Shown in pieces: positions 5,697 to 11,513 of a stretch of 14,027 nucleotides of DNA. Below the pieces are notes generated by a model. It searched no databases and had not been told where the DNA came from. It saw nothing but the letters and a program-made list of their open reading frames with translations. The translations under genes were made by a program, and so were the position numbers. The DNA is from Patescibacteria group bacterium UBA5738 (GTDB lineage Bacteria > Patescibacteriota > Minisyncoccia > Minisyncoccales > UBA5738), in contig DIFW01000028.1 in the NCBI GenBank assembly GCA_002419295.1, positions 1 through 14,027 on the forward strand, given 5' to 3'. The stretch's first letter is position 1. Every line of letters starts with the position of its first letter.

Positions 5697-6743
5697 ATGA
5701 TCATAGAAATAAACGATAAAAATGACTGGGAAGGATTTTTGGTCAAATGCGAGCAAAAAAGTTTTTTGAGCTCCTGGGCATGGGGGGAATTTTGGCTTGA
5801 ACAGGGAAACAAGATAAAGAGGCTGGGGATGGTGGAAAACTCAAGGTTGATTGCTATGCTTTTAGCGGTTAAAATGAAAGCGAGACGAGGCACGCATATT
5901 TTAATCCAACATGGTCCAAACATAATCGATGCTGGCTTAGACGAAAAACAAAAAATTCTTGAGGAATTATTTTTTGAGTTGGTAAAATGGGGCAGGAAAG
6001 AGGGGGCGTCGTTTATCCGGTGGGCGCCGTTGCTGGAAAGAAACGATGAAAATAAAAAAATAATCGGCGGTTTATCCATTTCGAGTCTCAAATTTTTGGA
6101 TGCTCCCATGCATGCCAATGCCTATGAAGCGACATGGAAACTGGATATTACGCCTTCCGAGGAGGATTTGATGAAGGCGATGCGCAAAACGACAAGGTAT
6201 TTAATCCGGCAGGTTCAAAAGAATCCGGAAGTGGCGATCGAGAAAAGCGATGATCCGGAAAAGATAAAAATTTATTCGCAATTGAATGAAGCGGTGGCCA
6301 AGCGGCAGAGATTCGTGGCGTTCAAAGAGGGTTATATCCGAAGGGAGTTTGGCGCTTTCGCCGGCAACGGGCAAGCGATGTGGTTTATCGGCCGCTACAA
6401 AGGAGAGACGGCGGCGGCGGCATTGGTGATATTTTGGTCGGGAATCGGTTTTTATCATCAGGCGGCGTCGCGGGGAGAATATTCAAAATATTCCATACCT
6501 TATCTTTTGCAGTGGGAAGCAATCAAAGAAGCCAAGGCGCGCGGATGCGCGATATATGATTTTTGGGGCTATACCGATCCAAAAGCCTTCCCGAAACATC
6601 CTTGGGCGGGGCCAACGCTGTTTAAGATGGGTTTTGGCGGCCAAAAATACGAATATGTAAAAACCATGGATTTACCGCTTTCGTGGAGATATTGGCCCAC
6701 CTATATATTTGAAACCGTCCGAAAGTTAAAAAGAAGGCTTTAA
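5697..6743 (+). CDS. FemAB-like peptidoglycan bridge aminoacyltransferase
   Basis: A 348-residue protein of the FemX/FemAB family (two GNAT-like domains), which uses aminoacyl-tRNA to add amino acids to the stem peptide of lipid II on the cytoplasmic face of the membrane. Signs are the early SSWAWGEFWLEQGNK segment, the central KTTRYLIRQVQKNP region that in the family precedes the second domain, then FVAFKEGYIRREF, the strand AAAALVIFW with GIGFYHQAASR, and the C-terminal YDFWGYTDP with GPTLFKMGFGG, all typical of the family. No long coiled-coil arm of the FemA type is seen. The ATG at 5697 gives the usual start just before the first domain. A TTG at 5661 overlapping the upstream stop (TTGA) would add 12 residues and mimic the preceding ATGA coupling. 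Neighbours support a cell-wall role. The amino acid added cannot be predicted. Confidence 0.85.
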   Translation: MIIEINDKNDWEGFLVKCEQKSFLSSWAWGEFWLEQGNKIKRLGMVENSRLIAMLLAVKMKARRGTHILIQHGPNIIDAGLDEKQKILEELFFELVKWGRKEGASFIRWAPLLERNDENKKIIGGLSISSLKFLDAPMHANAYEATWKLDITPSEEDLMKAMRKTTRYLIRQVQKNPEVAIEKSDDPEKIKIYSQLNEAVAKRQRFVAFKEGYIRREFGAFAGNGQAMWFIGRYKGETAAAALVIFWSGIGFYHQAASRGEYSKYSIPYLLQWEAIKEAKARGCAIYDFWGYTDPKAFPKHPWAGPTLFKMGFGGQKYEYVKTMDLPLSWRYWPTYIFETVRKLKRRL

Positions 6744-6814
6744 ACTTTGAATGTCGCCAATGGTTTGTAATTTTTAATTTTTCATTTTCATTTTTTAAAT
6801 TTTAATTTTTATTG
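6744..6814. other. AT-rich spacer with possible -10 before ftsQ-like gene
   Basis: A 71-base spacer made largely of T and A runs. TTTAAT (6801-6806) would place a transcription start near 6813, two bases before the ATG at 6815. No clear -35, terminator hairpin or Shine-Dalgarno is visible. It lacks the nested arms of the palindromes at 254-372 and 1834-1927. Confidence 0.4.
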
Positions 6815-7633
6815 ATGGTCCGCTGTAATTACAAAAAACCGCATCGAGCAAAGAGAAAAAAACCTTTTTGGACCAAACCGGTTTTTTGGCGCTCTCTTTT
6901 TCTCTCGGTTTCGGGAGCGGCGACAGTGTGGCTGGTTTGTTTTTCCCCGGTATTCGAAGTCAAAGAGATAGAAATCGCGGGGGCGGAAAAGATCGAAGAA
7001 AAAGAGTTTGTCGGCATCATCGAAAAAGAGTTAAACAAAAAAATCGGATTATTTGATTCAAAAAGTATTTTGCTTTTCAACCTTGATCAAGTGAAAAAAG
7101 AGTTGTTGGCGCGTCTGCCGCAGGCGCAAGACATTAAAATTGAAAGGGAATTTCCTTCAAAAATCATTGCGTCGGTGCGAGAGCGCCGCGCCGCCGCCGC
7201 GTTTTTTTCCGGCGACAAGTTCTATTCTTTGGATGAAACGGGAATCGCCTTTGAGGAGCGCGCCGCCGATGATGATCTGATTAAAATTACCGCTGTCAAT
7301 GCCGTGCCGGTCCTAATCGGAGAATCCGCGATAGAAAAAGAAATATTGATTGGCATTTTGCGGGCGGCAAGCGAAATGCGCGCCGGCAGTGATATCGGCC
7401 TTGCCGAAGCGATTGTTGCCAGTCCCGAAAGAGTCAATCTGCGAACAAAAGAAGGGTGGTATATTTATTTCAATCCCCGCAAGGATGTTGAAAATCAGAT
7501 GACCAAGCTTTTCGCGGTGTTATCCGAAGGATCTTTCAAAGAAAAACGGCCGAATTTGGAGTATGTTGATGTGCGCTTCACTCGCGTTTACTTGAAAGAA
7601 AAAGACAAACAAAACGAACAAAGCGAACAATAG
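6815..7633 (+). CDS. ftsQ: FtsQ/DivIB-like cell division protein
   Basis: A 272-residue bitopic membrane protein. A basic cytoplasmic tail (residues 1-24, rich in Lys and Arg) precedes one membrane helix (about 25-45). The extracytoplasmic part opens with VFEVKEIEIAGAEKIEEKEF (46-65), the start of a FtsQ-type POTRA domain, and continues with ARLPQAQDIKIEREFPSKII (99-118), which is the family's conserved end-of-POTRA pattern. Next comes a beta-rich FtsQ domain (about 119-262) with a charged, glutamine-rich tail. In known bacteria FtsQ bridges early and late divisome proteins and holds FtsB and FtsL. The start chosen is ATG at 6815; a TTG at 6812 is adjacent. The gene is 5 bases (to a TTG) or 20 bases (to an ATG) from the next ORF, so they likely form an operon. 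It is typical in length and intact. Confidence 0.87.
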   Translation: MVRCNYKKPHRAKRKKPFWTKPVFWRSLFLSVSGAATVWLVCFSPVFEVKEIEIAGAEKIEEKEFVGIIEKELNKKIGLFDSKSILLFNLDQVKKELLARLPQAQDIKIEREFPSKIIASVRERRAAAAFFSGDKFYSLDETGIAFEERAADDDLIKITAVNAVPVLIGESAIEKEILIGILRAASEMRAGSDIGLAEAIVASPERVNLRTKEGWYIYFNPRKDVENQMTKLFAVLSEGSFKEKRPNLEYVDVRFTRVYLKEKDKQNEQSEQ

Positions 7634-7653
7634 CCGCTTTGCGCCAAGACTCC

Positions 7654-8505
7654 ATGATATTCCGGACGAAAAGGGATATATGCCTTAAAGCAAAACAAAG
7701 CGATATGTCCGAAGAAATGAAAAAACAGGGGAATTTATTCGTAAAGAAAGCCTCCGCCGCGGAAAAAACCGGGATTTCAAGCTGGAGGCGCAAGCCCTAT
7801 GAGCCGGGACAGAAAGCGCCGTTCGCGCTAAGCCGCTCCAAAGTGGATATGTTTCTGAAATGTCCGCGCTGTTTTTATTTAGACGCGCGGCTGGGGATTA
7901 AAACTCCGTCAATGCCGGCATTCACGCTCAATAGCGCCGTGGATTGCTTGCTCAAGAAAGAATTCGACATTCGGCGCGCCAACGGAGGGGCGCATCCGCT
8001 AATGGCCGCTTATGGCATTGACGCGGTGCCGGCGCGGCATAACGAGTTGGAAATTTGGCGCGAGAATTTCAAGGGAATCAGAGTGTTTCATCCGGCGACG
8101 AATTTCGAGCTTTTTGGCGCGATTGACGATCTGTGGATAAATCCGGCGGGGGAATATCATATTGTCGATTACAAAGCCACCAGCACGGTCAAGGAGATTA
8201 CGCTGGATGACCAATGGAAGCGGTGGTACAAAATTCAAGCCGAATTCTACCAATGGCTGTTTCGCGCGCGAGGGTTTAAGGTGAACGACATTGCTTATTT
8301 CGTCTTCGCCAACGCGTCAAAAGACAGAGAAGCGTTTGATGGAAAACTGGAATTTGAAGTGACAATCGTGCCGTATGAAGGCAGCGACCGGTGGGTTGAA
8401 CCGACTTTGGCGAAAATGAAAGATTGCCTTGAATCCGATATGCCGCCGCGCCCGGAGAACGATTGCGAACATTGCCAATACATTGAAAAAGCGAAAAATG
8501 TTTAA
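7654..8505 (+). CDS. PD-(D/E)XK nuclease-superfamily protein with Cys pairs (RecB/Cas4-like)
   Basis: A 283-residue protein. A polar N-terminal stretch is followed by SRSKVDMFLKCPRCFYLD (60-77), the RecB/Cas4-like entry motif with two cysteines. GAIDDLW (155-161) and VDYKAT (171-176) give the D...DxK active site, QAEFYQWL (195-202) is the following helix with the conserved Gln, and CEHC (271-274) provides two more cysteines. The four cysteines could hold an iron-sulfur cluster as in Cas4 or AddB, although those have one N-terminal and three C-terminal cysteines. A nuclease role is inferred; no CRISPR or RecBCD partner is near. The position between ftsQ and mltG points to linkage with the division block rather than defence. 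Start is uncertain: TTG 7639, ATG 7654 or ATG 7705, none with a Shine-Dalgarno. The end overlaps mltG by 8 bases. Confidence 0.8.
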   Translation: MIFRTKRDICLKAKQSDMSEEMKKQGNLFVKKASAAEKTGISSWRRKPYEPGQKAPFALSRSKVDMFLKCPRCFYLDARLGIKTPSMPAFTLNSAVDCLLKKEFDIRRANGGAHPLMAAYGIDAVPARHNELEIWRENFKGIRVFHPATNFELFGAIDDLWINPAGEYHIVDYKATSTVKEITLDDQWKRWYKIQAEFYQWLFRARGFKVNDIAYFVFANASKDREAFDGKLEFEVTIVPYEGSDRWVEPTLAKMKDCLESDMPPRPENDCEHCQYIEKAKNV

Positions 8506-9478
8506 AAAAATTTCAGCTATCGCCGGATTTGTTTTATTGACGGCAATGCTAATGGCATTGATTTTTGAGTTTGAAGGAAAATCCCGCCAGCCCCAAGAAA
8601 CCATCACGATTCTGCGGGGGCAGAACGCTTTGCAAATAATCAATGACCTGAAAGCCGAAGGATACATAAAAAGCAAACTCTTTTTTTTATTGGAACTGGC
8701 TAAAAGCGGCAATCTTCGAAATTTAAAATCGGGCGAATATGATTTGAAAGGGCTGGATGACGCGCAAATTATCGGCAAGATGGCCAATGCCCGCACGGTT
8801 CTCCCAACCGCAACCATTATCCCCGGATGGACTCTGCAAGACATTCAAAACGATCCACACATTAAAAAAGTCTTGAAATCAGTCGATTTTGCCGCAGTGG
8901 ATATCGCCGCCGCGAAAGAAGAATTTGATTTTTTGCGCGAGATGCCTTCGAGCGCGGATTTGGAAGGCTATCTGTTTCCCGACACCTATCAATTGCCCGA
9001 ACATCCCCAAATCAATGATTTGATTTTCGCCGCGCTTGAAAATTTTGATAAAAAATTATCTTTGGATGCGCGCGAAAAAATCCTCGGACAAAACAAAACG
9101 GTTCGCGATATTGTGATTATGGCGTCAATTCTGGAAAAAGAGGTTAAAACTTTGGAAGACAAAAAGGTTGTTGCCGGAATCTTATGGAAACGGCTGGCCG
9201 CCAAAATGCCATTGCAAGCCGATGCCACATTGCTCTATTATAAAACCGGCAGTAGCGTCTTTAACAAAGAATTGGATTCACCCTACAACACATACAAATA
9301 TACGGGATTGCCCGCCGGCCCGATTTGTAATCCGGGCGCGGAATCCCTTGAGGCCGCCATTGAGCCGATAGAAACTTCTTATTGGTATTATCTTTCCGAC
9401 GGCGACGGCGCCACCATTTTTGCTCAAACCTATGACCAGCATTTGGCCAACATCGCCAAGCATATTGACAACCGATAG
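8498..9478 (+). CDS. mltG: Endolytic murein transglycosylase MltG (YceG-like)
   Basis: A 326-residue membrane-anchored enzyme that cuts nascent peptidoglycan strands and is thought to set glycan-chain length. A short basic start and one membrane helix (about residues 5-24) are followed by a LysM-like domain (about 34-95: TITILRGQNALQIINDL). The catalytic YceG domain has LEGYLFPDTY (155-164), IMASILEKE (207-215) with the catalytic glutamate predicted at 213, MPLQADATLLY (237-247) and SPYNTYKYTGLPAGPICNPG (261-280), all family signatures. Length matches MltG. The ATG at 8498 overlaps the previous gene by 8 bases, indicating translational coupling; no Shine-Dalgarno is seen. With FtsQ, MurF-like and FemAB-like genes nearby it completes a wall-building cluster. 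Confidence 0.95.
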   Translation: MFKKISAIAGFVLLTAMLMALIFEFEGKSRQPQETITILRGQNALQIINDLKAEGYIKSKLFFLLELAKSGNLRNLKSGEYDLKGLDDAQIIGKMANARTVLPTATIIPGWTLQDIQNDPHIKKVLKSVDFAAVDIAAAKEEFDFLREMPSSADLEGYLFPDTYQLPEHPQINDLIFAALENFDKKLSLDAREKILGQNKTVRDIVIMASILEKEVKTLEDKKVVAGILWKRLAAKMPLQADATLLYYKTGSSVFNKELDSPYNTYKYTGLPAGPICNPGAESLEAAIEPIETSYWYYLSDGDGATIFAQTYDQHLANIAKHIDNR

Positions 9479-9505
9479 GGGGCGTTTAAAATGGAATAAA
9501 CCGTT

Positions 9506-9516
9506 TGCTCTAAATT
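9506..9516 (+). promoter_or_regulatory. Possible extended -10 upstream of the SIMPL gene
   Basis: TG at 9506-9507 followed after one base by TCTAAA (9509-9514), or TAAATT at 9511-9516, would place the transcription start at about 9521-9523, one to three bases before the ATG at 9524. No good -35 or Shine-Dalgarno is seen, so this may be another leaderless start. Confidence 0.35.
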
Positions 9517-9523
9517 AAAAAAT

Positions 9524-10291
9524 ATGGAAATCAAAAATCAAACCGCTTTTTCCGCGGCCATTATTGGCGCCAGTATTATTATCGCCACCGTTGTCGGCGC
9601 CGACAGCTTTTTGCGCGCCCGCCGATTGTCGAATGTTTTGTCGGTTACCGGTTCCGCGGAAAAAATTGTCGCGTCGGATACCGTTAAATGGCAAAGTTCC
9701 ATTTCGCGAAGCGTTGATGCCGATAAAATGGCGCAAGGCAGTGAACAAATTAAAAACGATATTCAAACAATCAAAAAACATTTTGGCGATCTTGGAATCC
9801 AAGAAAACGAAATCACCGTCAGTCCGGCCACCGTCAATCCGGTTTGCGAAAGCCAAAATGGAGCGTTCTATGACCGTTATGGCAATCAGTCGTGCGGCGC
9901 CAGCCGAACCGTGGGCTACAACATCCAGCAAGTGATAATCGTGGAATCAAGCCGGGTGGAGGAGATCACCGAACTGGCGCAAACCGCCGCGGACAAATTT
10001 ATGGGGCAGGGGATAATTTTCACCACCCAAAACATGGAATATTATTATTCAAAGCTGGCCGAACTGCGGCTTGATCTGCTTTCCGAAGCCACCAAAGATG
10101 CTCAAGCGCGCGCGCAAAGGATTGCCGAAAGCACAGGCAGGAAAATTGATATTTTGCAATCCGCCAGCCAAGGCGTGTTCCAAGTAACCGCGAAAAATTC
10201 GGTGGAAGTTTCGGATTATGGGATTTACGACACCGCTTCGCGCGAAAAAAAGATTACCGGCGTGGTGCGTACTTCGTTTATTTTAAAGTAA
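9524..10291 (+). CDS. SIMPL-domain (DUF541) secreted or membrane-tethered protein
   Basis: A 255-residue protein with an N-terminal hydrophobic helix (about residues 8-27) without a clear cleavage site, so it is probably anchored and faces outward. NVLSVTGSAEKIVASDTVKW (37-56) is the opening strand of the SIMPL fold. The middle has the helix with ENEITVSPATVNP and the strand VGYNIQQVIIV, and the C-terminal part holds ATKDAQARAQRIAESTGRKI, the conserved helix of the family. Two cysteines lie in a loop around CESQNGAFYDRYGNQSC and could form a disulfide. SIMPL proteins are oligomeric envelope proteins with poorly known functions (BP26 in Brucella, SIMPL in animals). It stands alone with its own putative promoter and a strong terminator 24 bases downstream. 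Confidence 0.88.
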   Translation: MEIKNQTAFSAAIIGASIIIATVVGADSFLRARRLSNVLSVTGSAEKIVASDTVKWQSSISRSVDADKMAQGSEQIKNDIQTIKKHFGDLGIQENEITVSPATVNPVCESQNGAFYDRYGNQSCGASRTVGYNIQQVIIVESSRVEEITELAQTAADKFMGQGIIFTTQNMEYYYSKLAELRLDLLSEATKDAQARAQRIAESTGRKIDILQSASQGVFQVTAKNSVEVSDYGIYDTASREKKITGVVRTSFILK

Positions 10292-10314
10292 AGTTTCTTC
10301 TTGAATTTTGCCAT

Positions 10315-10345
10315 CGGTGCAAAATTATTTTTGCACCGGTTTTTA
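10315..10345 (+). terminator. Rho-independent terminator after the SIMPL gene
   Basis: CGGTGCAAAA (10315-10324) pairs perfectly with TTTTGCACCG (10329-10338) around a 4-base loop, followed by G and five T. The flanking A and T tracts make it look functional. It begins 24 bases after the stop codon. Confidence 0.85.
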
Positions 10346-10347
10346 AT

Positions 10348-10376
10348 TTGACAAAAAAATAGAATTGGCATATTTT
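10348..10376 (+). promoter_or_regulatory. Strong consensus promoter of the small transcription unit
   Basis: TTGACA (10348-10353), exactly 17 bases, TATTTT (10371-10376). Transcription is predicted at about 10383. It is among the best sigma-70-type promoters in the window, and it drives no long gene, only the hairpin unit that ends at 10472. Confidence 0.7.
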
Positions 10377-10382
10377 GTAGAA

Positions 10383-10472
10383 AATAAGGCAGAATGTCCG
10401 TAGGACGCAAGAAGGTCGTGATGATGCCCGGTTAATTTTTCCTCCCTAACCGGGCATCATCACGGTTTTTTT
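10383..10472 (+). ncRNA. Candidate small RNA with CCUCCC loop (hairpin unit with own promoter and terminator)
   Basis: The predicted RNA is about 90 nt. It has a small hairpin (GTCC 10396-10399, loop GTA, GGAC 10403-10406) and then an 18-bp perfect stem, 10417-10434 with 10447-10464, capped by the 12-base loop ATTTTTCCTCCC (10435-10446) and followed by seven T (10466-10472). The large stem is therefore also the terminator. The loop contains CCUCC, the core of the 16S anti-Shine-Dalgarno, and could pair with GGAGG ribosome-binding sites, as C-rich sRNA loops do in Firmicutes. A 13-codon ORF (10394-10435) overlaps the first half, so the unit may be a regulatory RNA, a micropeptide gene, or both. 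I do not recognise it as a known RNA family. Confidence 0.6.
10394..10435 (+). CDS. Possible 13-residue micropeptide inside the small transcription unit
   Basis: ATG at 10394 opens MSVGRKKVVMMPG, and the TAA at 10433-10435 lies at the junction of the terminator stem and its loop. A weak AAGG (10386-10389) lies four bases before the ATG, and the predicted 5' leader is only about 11 bases. The stop position would put a terminating ribosome on the ascending arm of the terminator stem. It could be a leader peptide, but no downstream gene lies within the unit. Coding status is uncertain. Confidence 0.35.
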   Translation: MSVGRKKVVMMPG

Positions 10473-10654
10473 ATTTACCTGCCGGAATATTATCCGTCTG
10501 TTTGATGTCGGCGGGGGTTGCCAAGATAGGACAAAATCTGCTATCATCCATTAAACGCCGCGCGGAGGGATTTTTTCTGTCGCCGCGCCGGCGCGCAAGG
10601 TCGAAAAAGTAATGCCAAGCGCAACGCCAATAATTAAAGACAATAAAAGAACAA
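10473..10654 (+). promoter_or_regulatory. Intergenic stretch with a promoter for the coiled-coil protein gene
   Basis: TTGCCA (10518-10523), 18 bases, TATCAT (10542-10547), each five of six consensus, predict a start near 10554 and a 5' leader of about 100 bases. The leader contains GGAGGGA (10564-10570), too far from the ATG at 10655 to be its ribosome-binding site, and the perfect palindrome GCGCCGGCGC. A reading frame on the minus strand across this region is discussed separately in the findings. Nothing else is seen. Confidence 0.45.
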
Positions 10655-11380
10655 ATGCAAAATAAAATAAAGATTGTTTCGTTCGCTTTGCTTGCGGCGA
10701 TCGGTTTACTGTTAGGTGGAAATGTTTCCGCCGACGGTGCCTCATCTCAAACTGCAAATTTTGACGCGATATCGGCGCAGATTGAGTTGGTTCGCCAAAA
10801 GATTGATCAGCTTTCCGCGGAGTTGAAAAATAAACAAACCTCCGTGTCCGCGCCGGCGCCGGCCGCCGAATTAACCCAAGAAAAATTGGATTACATTGAA
10901 GGCGAGATAAGGCGTGTTGCCAGAGAAACCGAGCGTCTTAAAATTGAAGTGGCGATTTTTGTGACATTAAAAGAGGTTGAGCGCAAGACCGCGATACTCG
11001 CCGCGCAAATCGCTTCGGGCGCGCCGATTCTCCGGCAGTCGATTGCCGCAACCGCGCCGCAAACTTCGGCCGCCGCGTCCATTGCCGCCGCTCCTGCCGC
11101 GCAAACAAGAGAAAAGATTGAGGCGCAGGTTGCCGATATCAAGCAAAAAATTGATGAATTAACGCAAGAAATGCAAATATCGACCGAAACAAAAACATCG
11201 CCAACCGCCCCGGCGGCGGAAGTTTTGGAGGGTGTGGAAGATAAAAACGGGGAAGATTCAAGCAACTCGAAAACAATCACAATTTCTCCGTCCGGAGAAA
11301 AAACGCAAACCAATCAAGAAAAGCCGCGCGGTTTTTGGGAATCCGCCGCCGATTTTTTGAAGAAGCTTTTCACTTTTTAA
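10655..11380 (+). CDS. Secreted coiled-coil protein with duplicated module, unknown function
   Basis: A 241-residue protein. Residues 1-26 form a signal peptide (basic MQNKIK, hydrophobic core, likely cleavage after VSA). The mature part is mostly coiled coil with Ala/Pro-rich linkers. Two modules are similar: residues 41-73 (AQIELVRQKIDQLSAEL, ending APAPAAEL) and 157-190 (AQVADIKQKIDELTQEM, ending TAPAAEV). Between them is a charged helix (about 75-121) and an Ala-rich linker. The tail is acidic and Ser-rich, then ends in an amphipathic aromatic/basic helix FWESAADFLKKLFTF, which may attach to a membrane or a partner. I do not recognise a family. No Shine-Dalgarno is visible and a terminator follows 38 bases downstream, so it is monocistronic. 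A structural or spacer role in the envelope is only an inference. Confidence 0.75.
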   Translation: MQNKIKIVSFALLAAIGLLLGGNVSADGASSQTANFDAISAQIELVRQKIDQLSAELKNKQTSVSAPAPAAELTQEKLDYIEGEIRRVARETERLKIEVAIFVTLKEVERKTAILAAQIASGAPILRQSIAATAPQTSAAASIAAAPAAQTREKIEAQVADIKQKIDELTQEMQISTETKTSPTAPAAEVLEGVEDKNGEDSSNSKTITISPSGEKTQTNQEKPRGFWESAADFLKKLFTF

Positions 11381-11418
11381 CGCGGGATAATGCCAATGCC
11401 TGTATGGCATCCAATAAT

Positions 11419-11444
11419 AAAAGCGCGGGGCAGACCGCGTTTTT
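11419..11444 (+). terminator. Rho-independent terminator after the coiled-coil protein gene
   Basis: AAAAGCGCGG (11419-11428) pairs with CCGCGTTTTT (11435-11444), with one G-T wobble, around a 6-base loop; the stem ends in the T tract. The T-rich run continues to 11453 and also supplies the -35 of the next promoter. Confidence 0.8.
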
Positions 11445-11445
11445 G

Positions 11446-11473
11446 TTGTTTTTGCGGGCCAAAAAGGTATAAT
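11446..11473 (+). promoter_or_regulatory. Promoter of the CAP protein-sortase unit
   Basis: TTGTTT (11446-11451), 16 bases, perfect TATAAT (11468-11473). The predicted start near 11480 gives a leader of about 34 bases before the ATG at 11514; the leader has no Shine-Dalgarno. Confidence 0.6.
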
Positions 11474-11513
11474 CAAGACAAGCGCCGAAATCGCAAAATT
11501 AAGCAACACAACT

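Noticed and set aside
5657..6118. 153-codon minus-strand frame inside the FemAB-like gene
   Set aside because: The plus-strand protein has family signatures throughout. The opposite frame is Ser/Phe-rich in the way expected of a shadow.
7654..8505. Cas4 and a CRISPR locus
   Set aside because: The nuclease motifs are Cas4-like, but no repeat-spacer array or other cas gene is present, and the cysteine arrangement is 2+2.
8317..8844. 175-codon minus-strand frame across the nuclease and mltG junction
   Set aside because: Both plus-strand genes carry conserved motifs through this region; the opposite frame has no motif and no start signals.
10315..10472. Riboswitch or T-box controlling the coiled-coil protein gene
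   Set aside because: The strong terminator at 10417-10472 has no visible alternative antiterminator, and the downstream gene has a separate promoter at 10518-10547, so the unit looks self-contained.
10891..11313. 140-codon minus-strand frame opposite the coiled-coil protein
   Set aside because: Ala/Ser/Ile-rich complement of an Ala/Glu/Lys-rich plus-strand gene; no start signal. The plus-strand frame has a signal peptide, a repeat structure and a downstream terminator.
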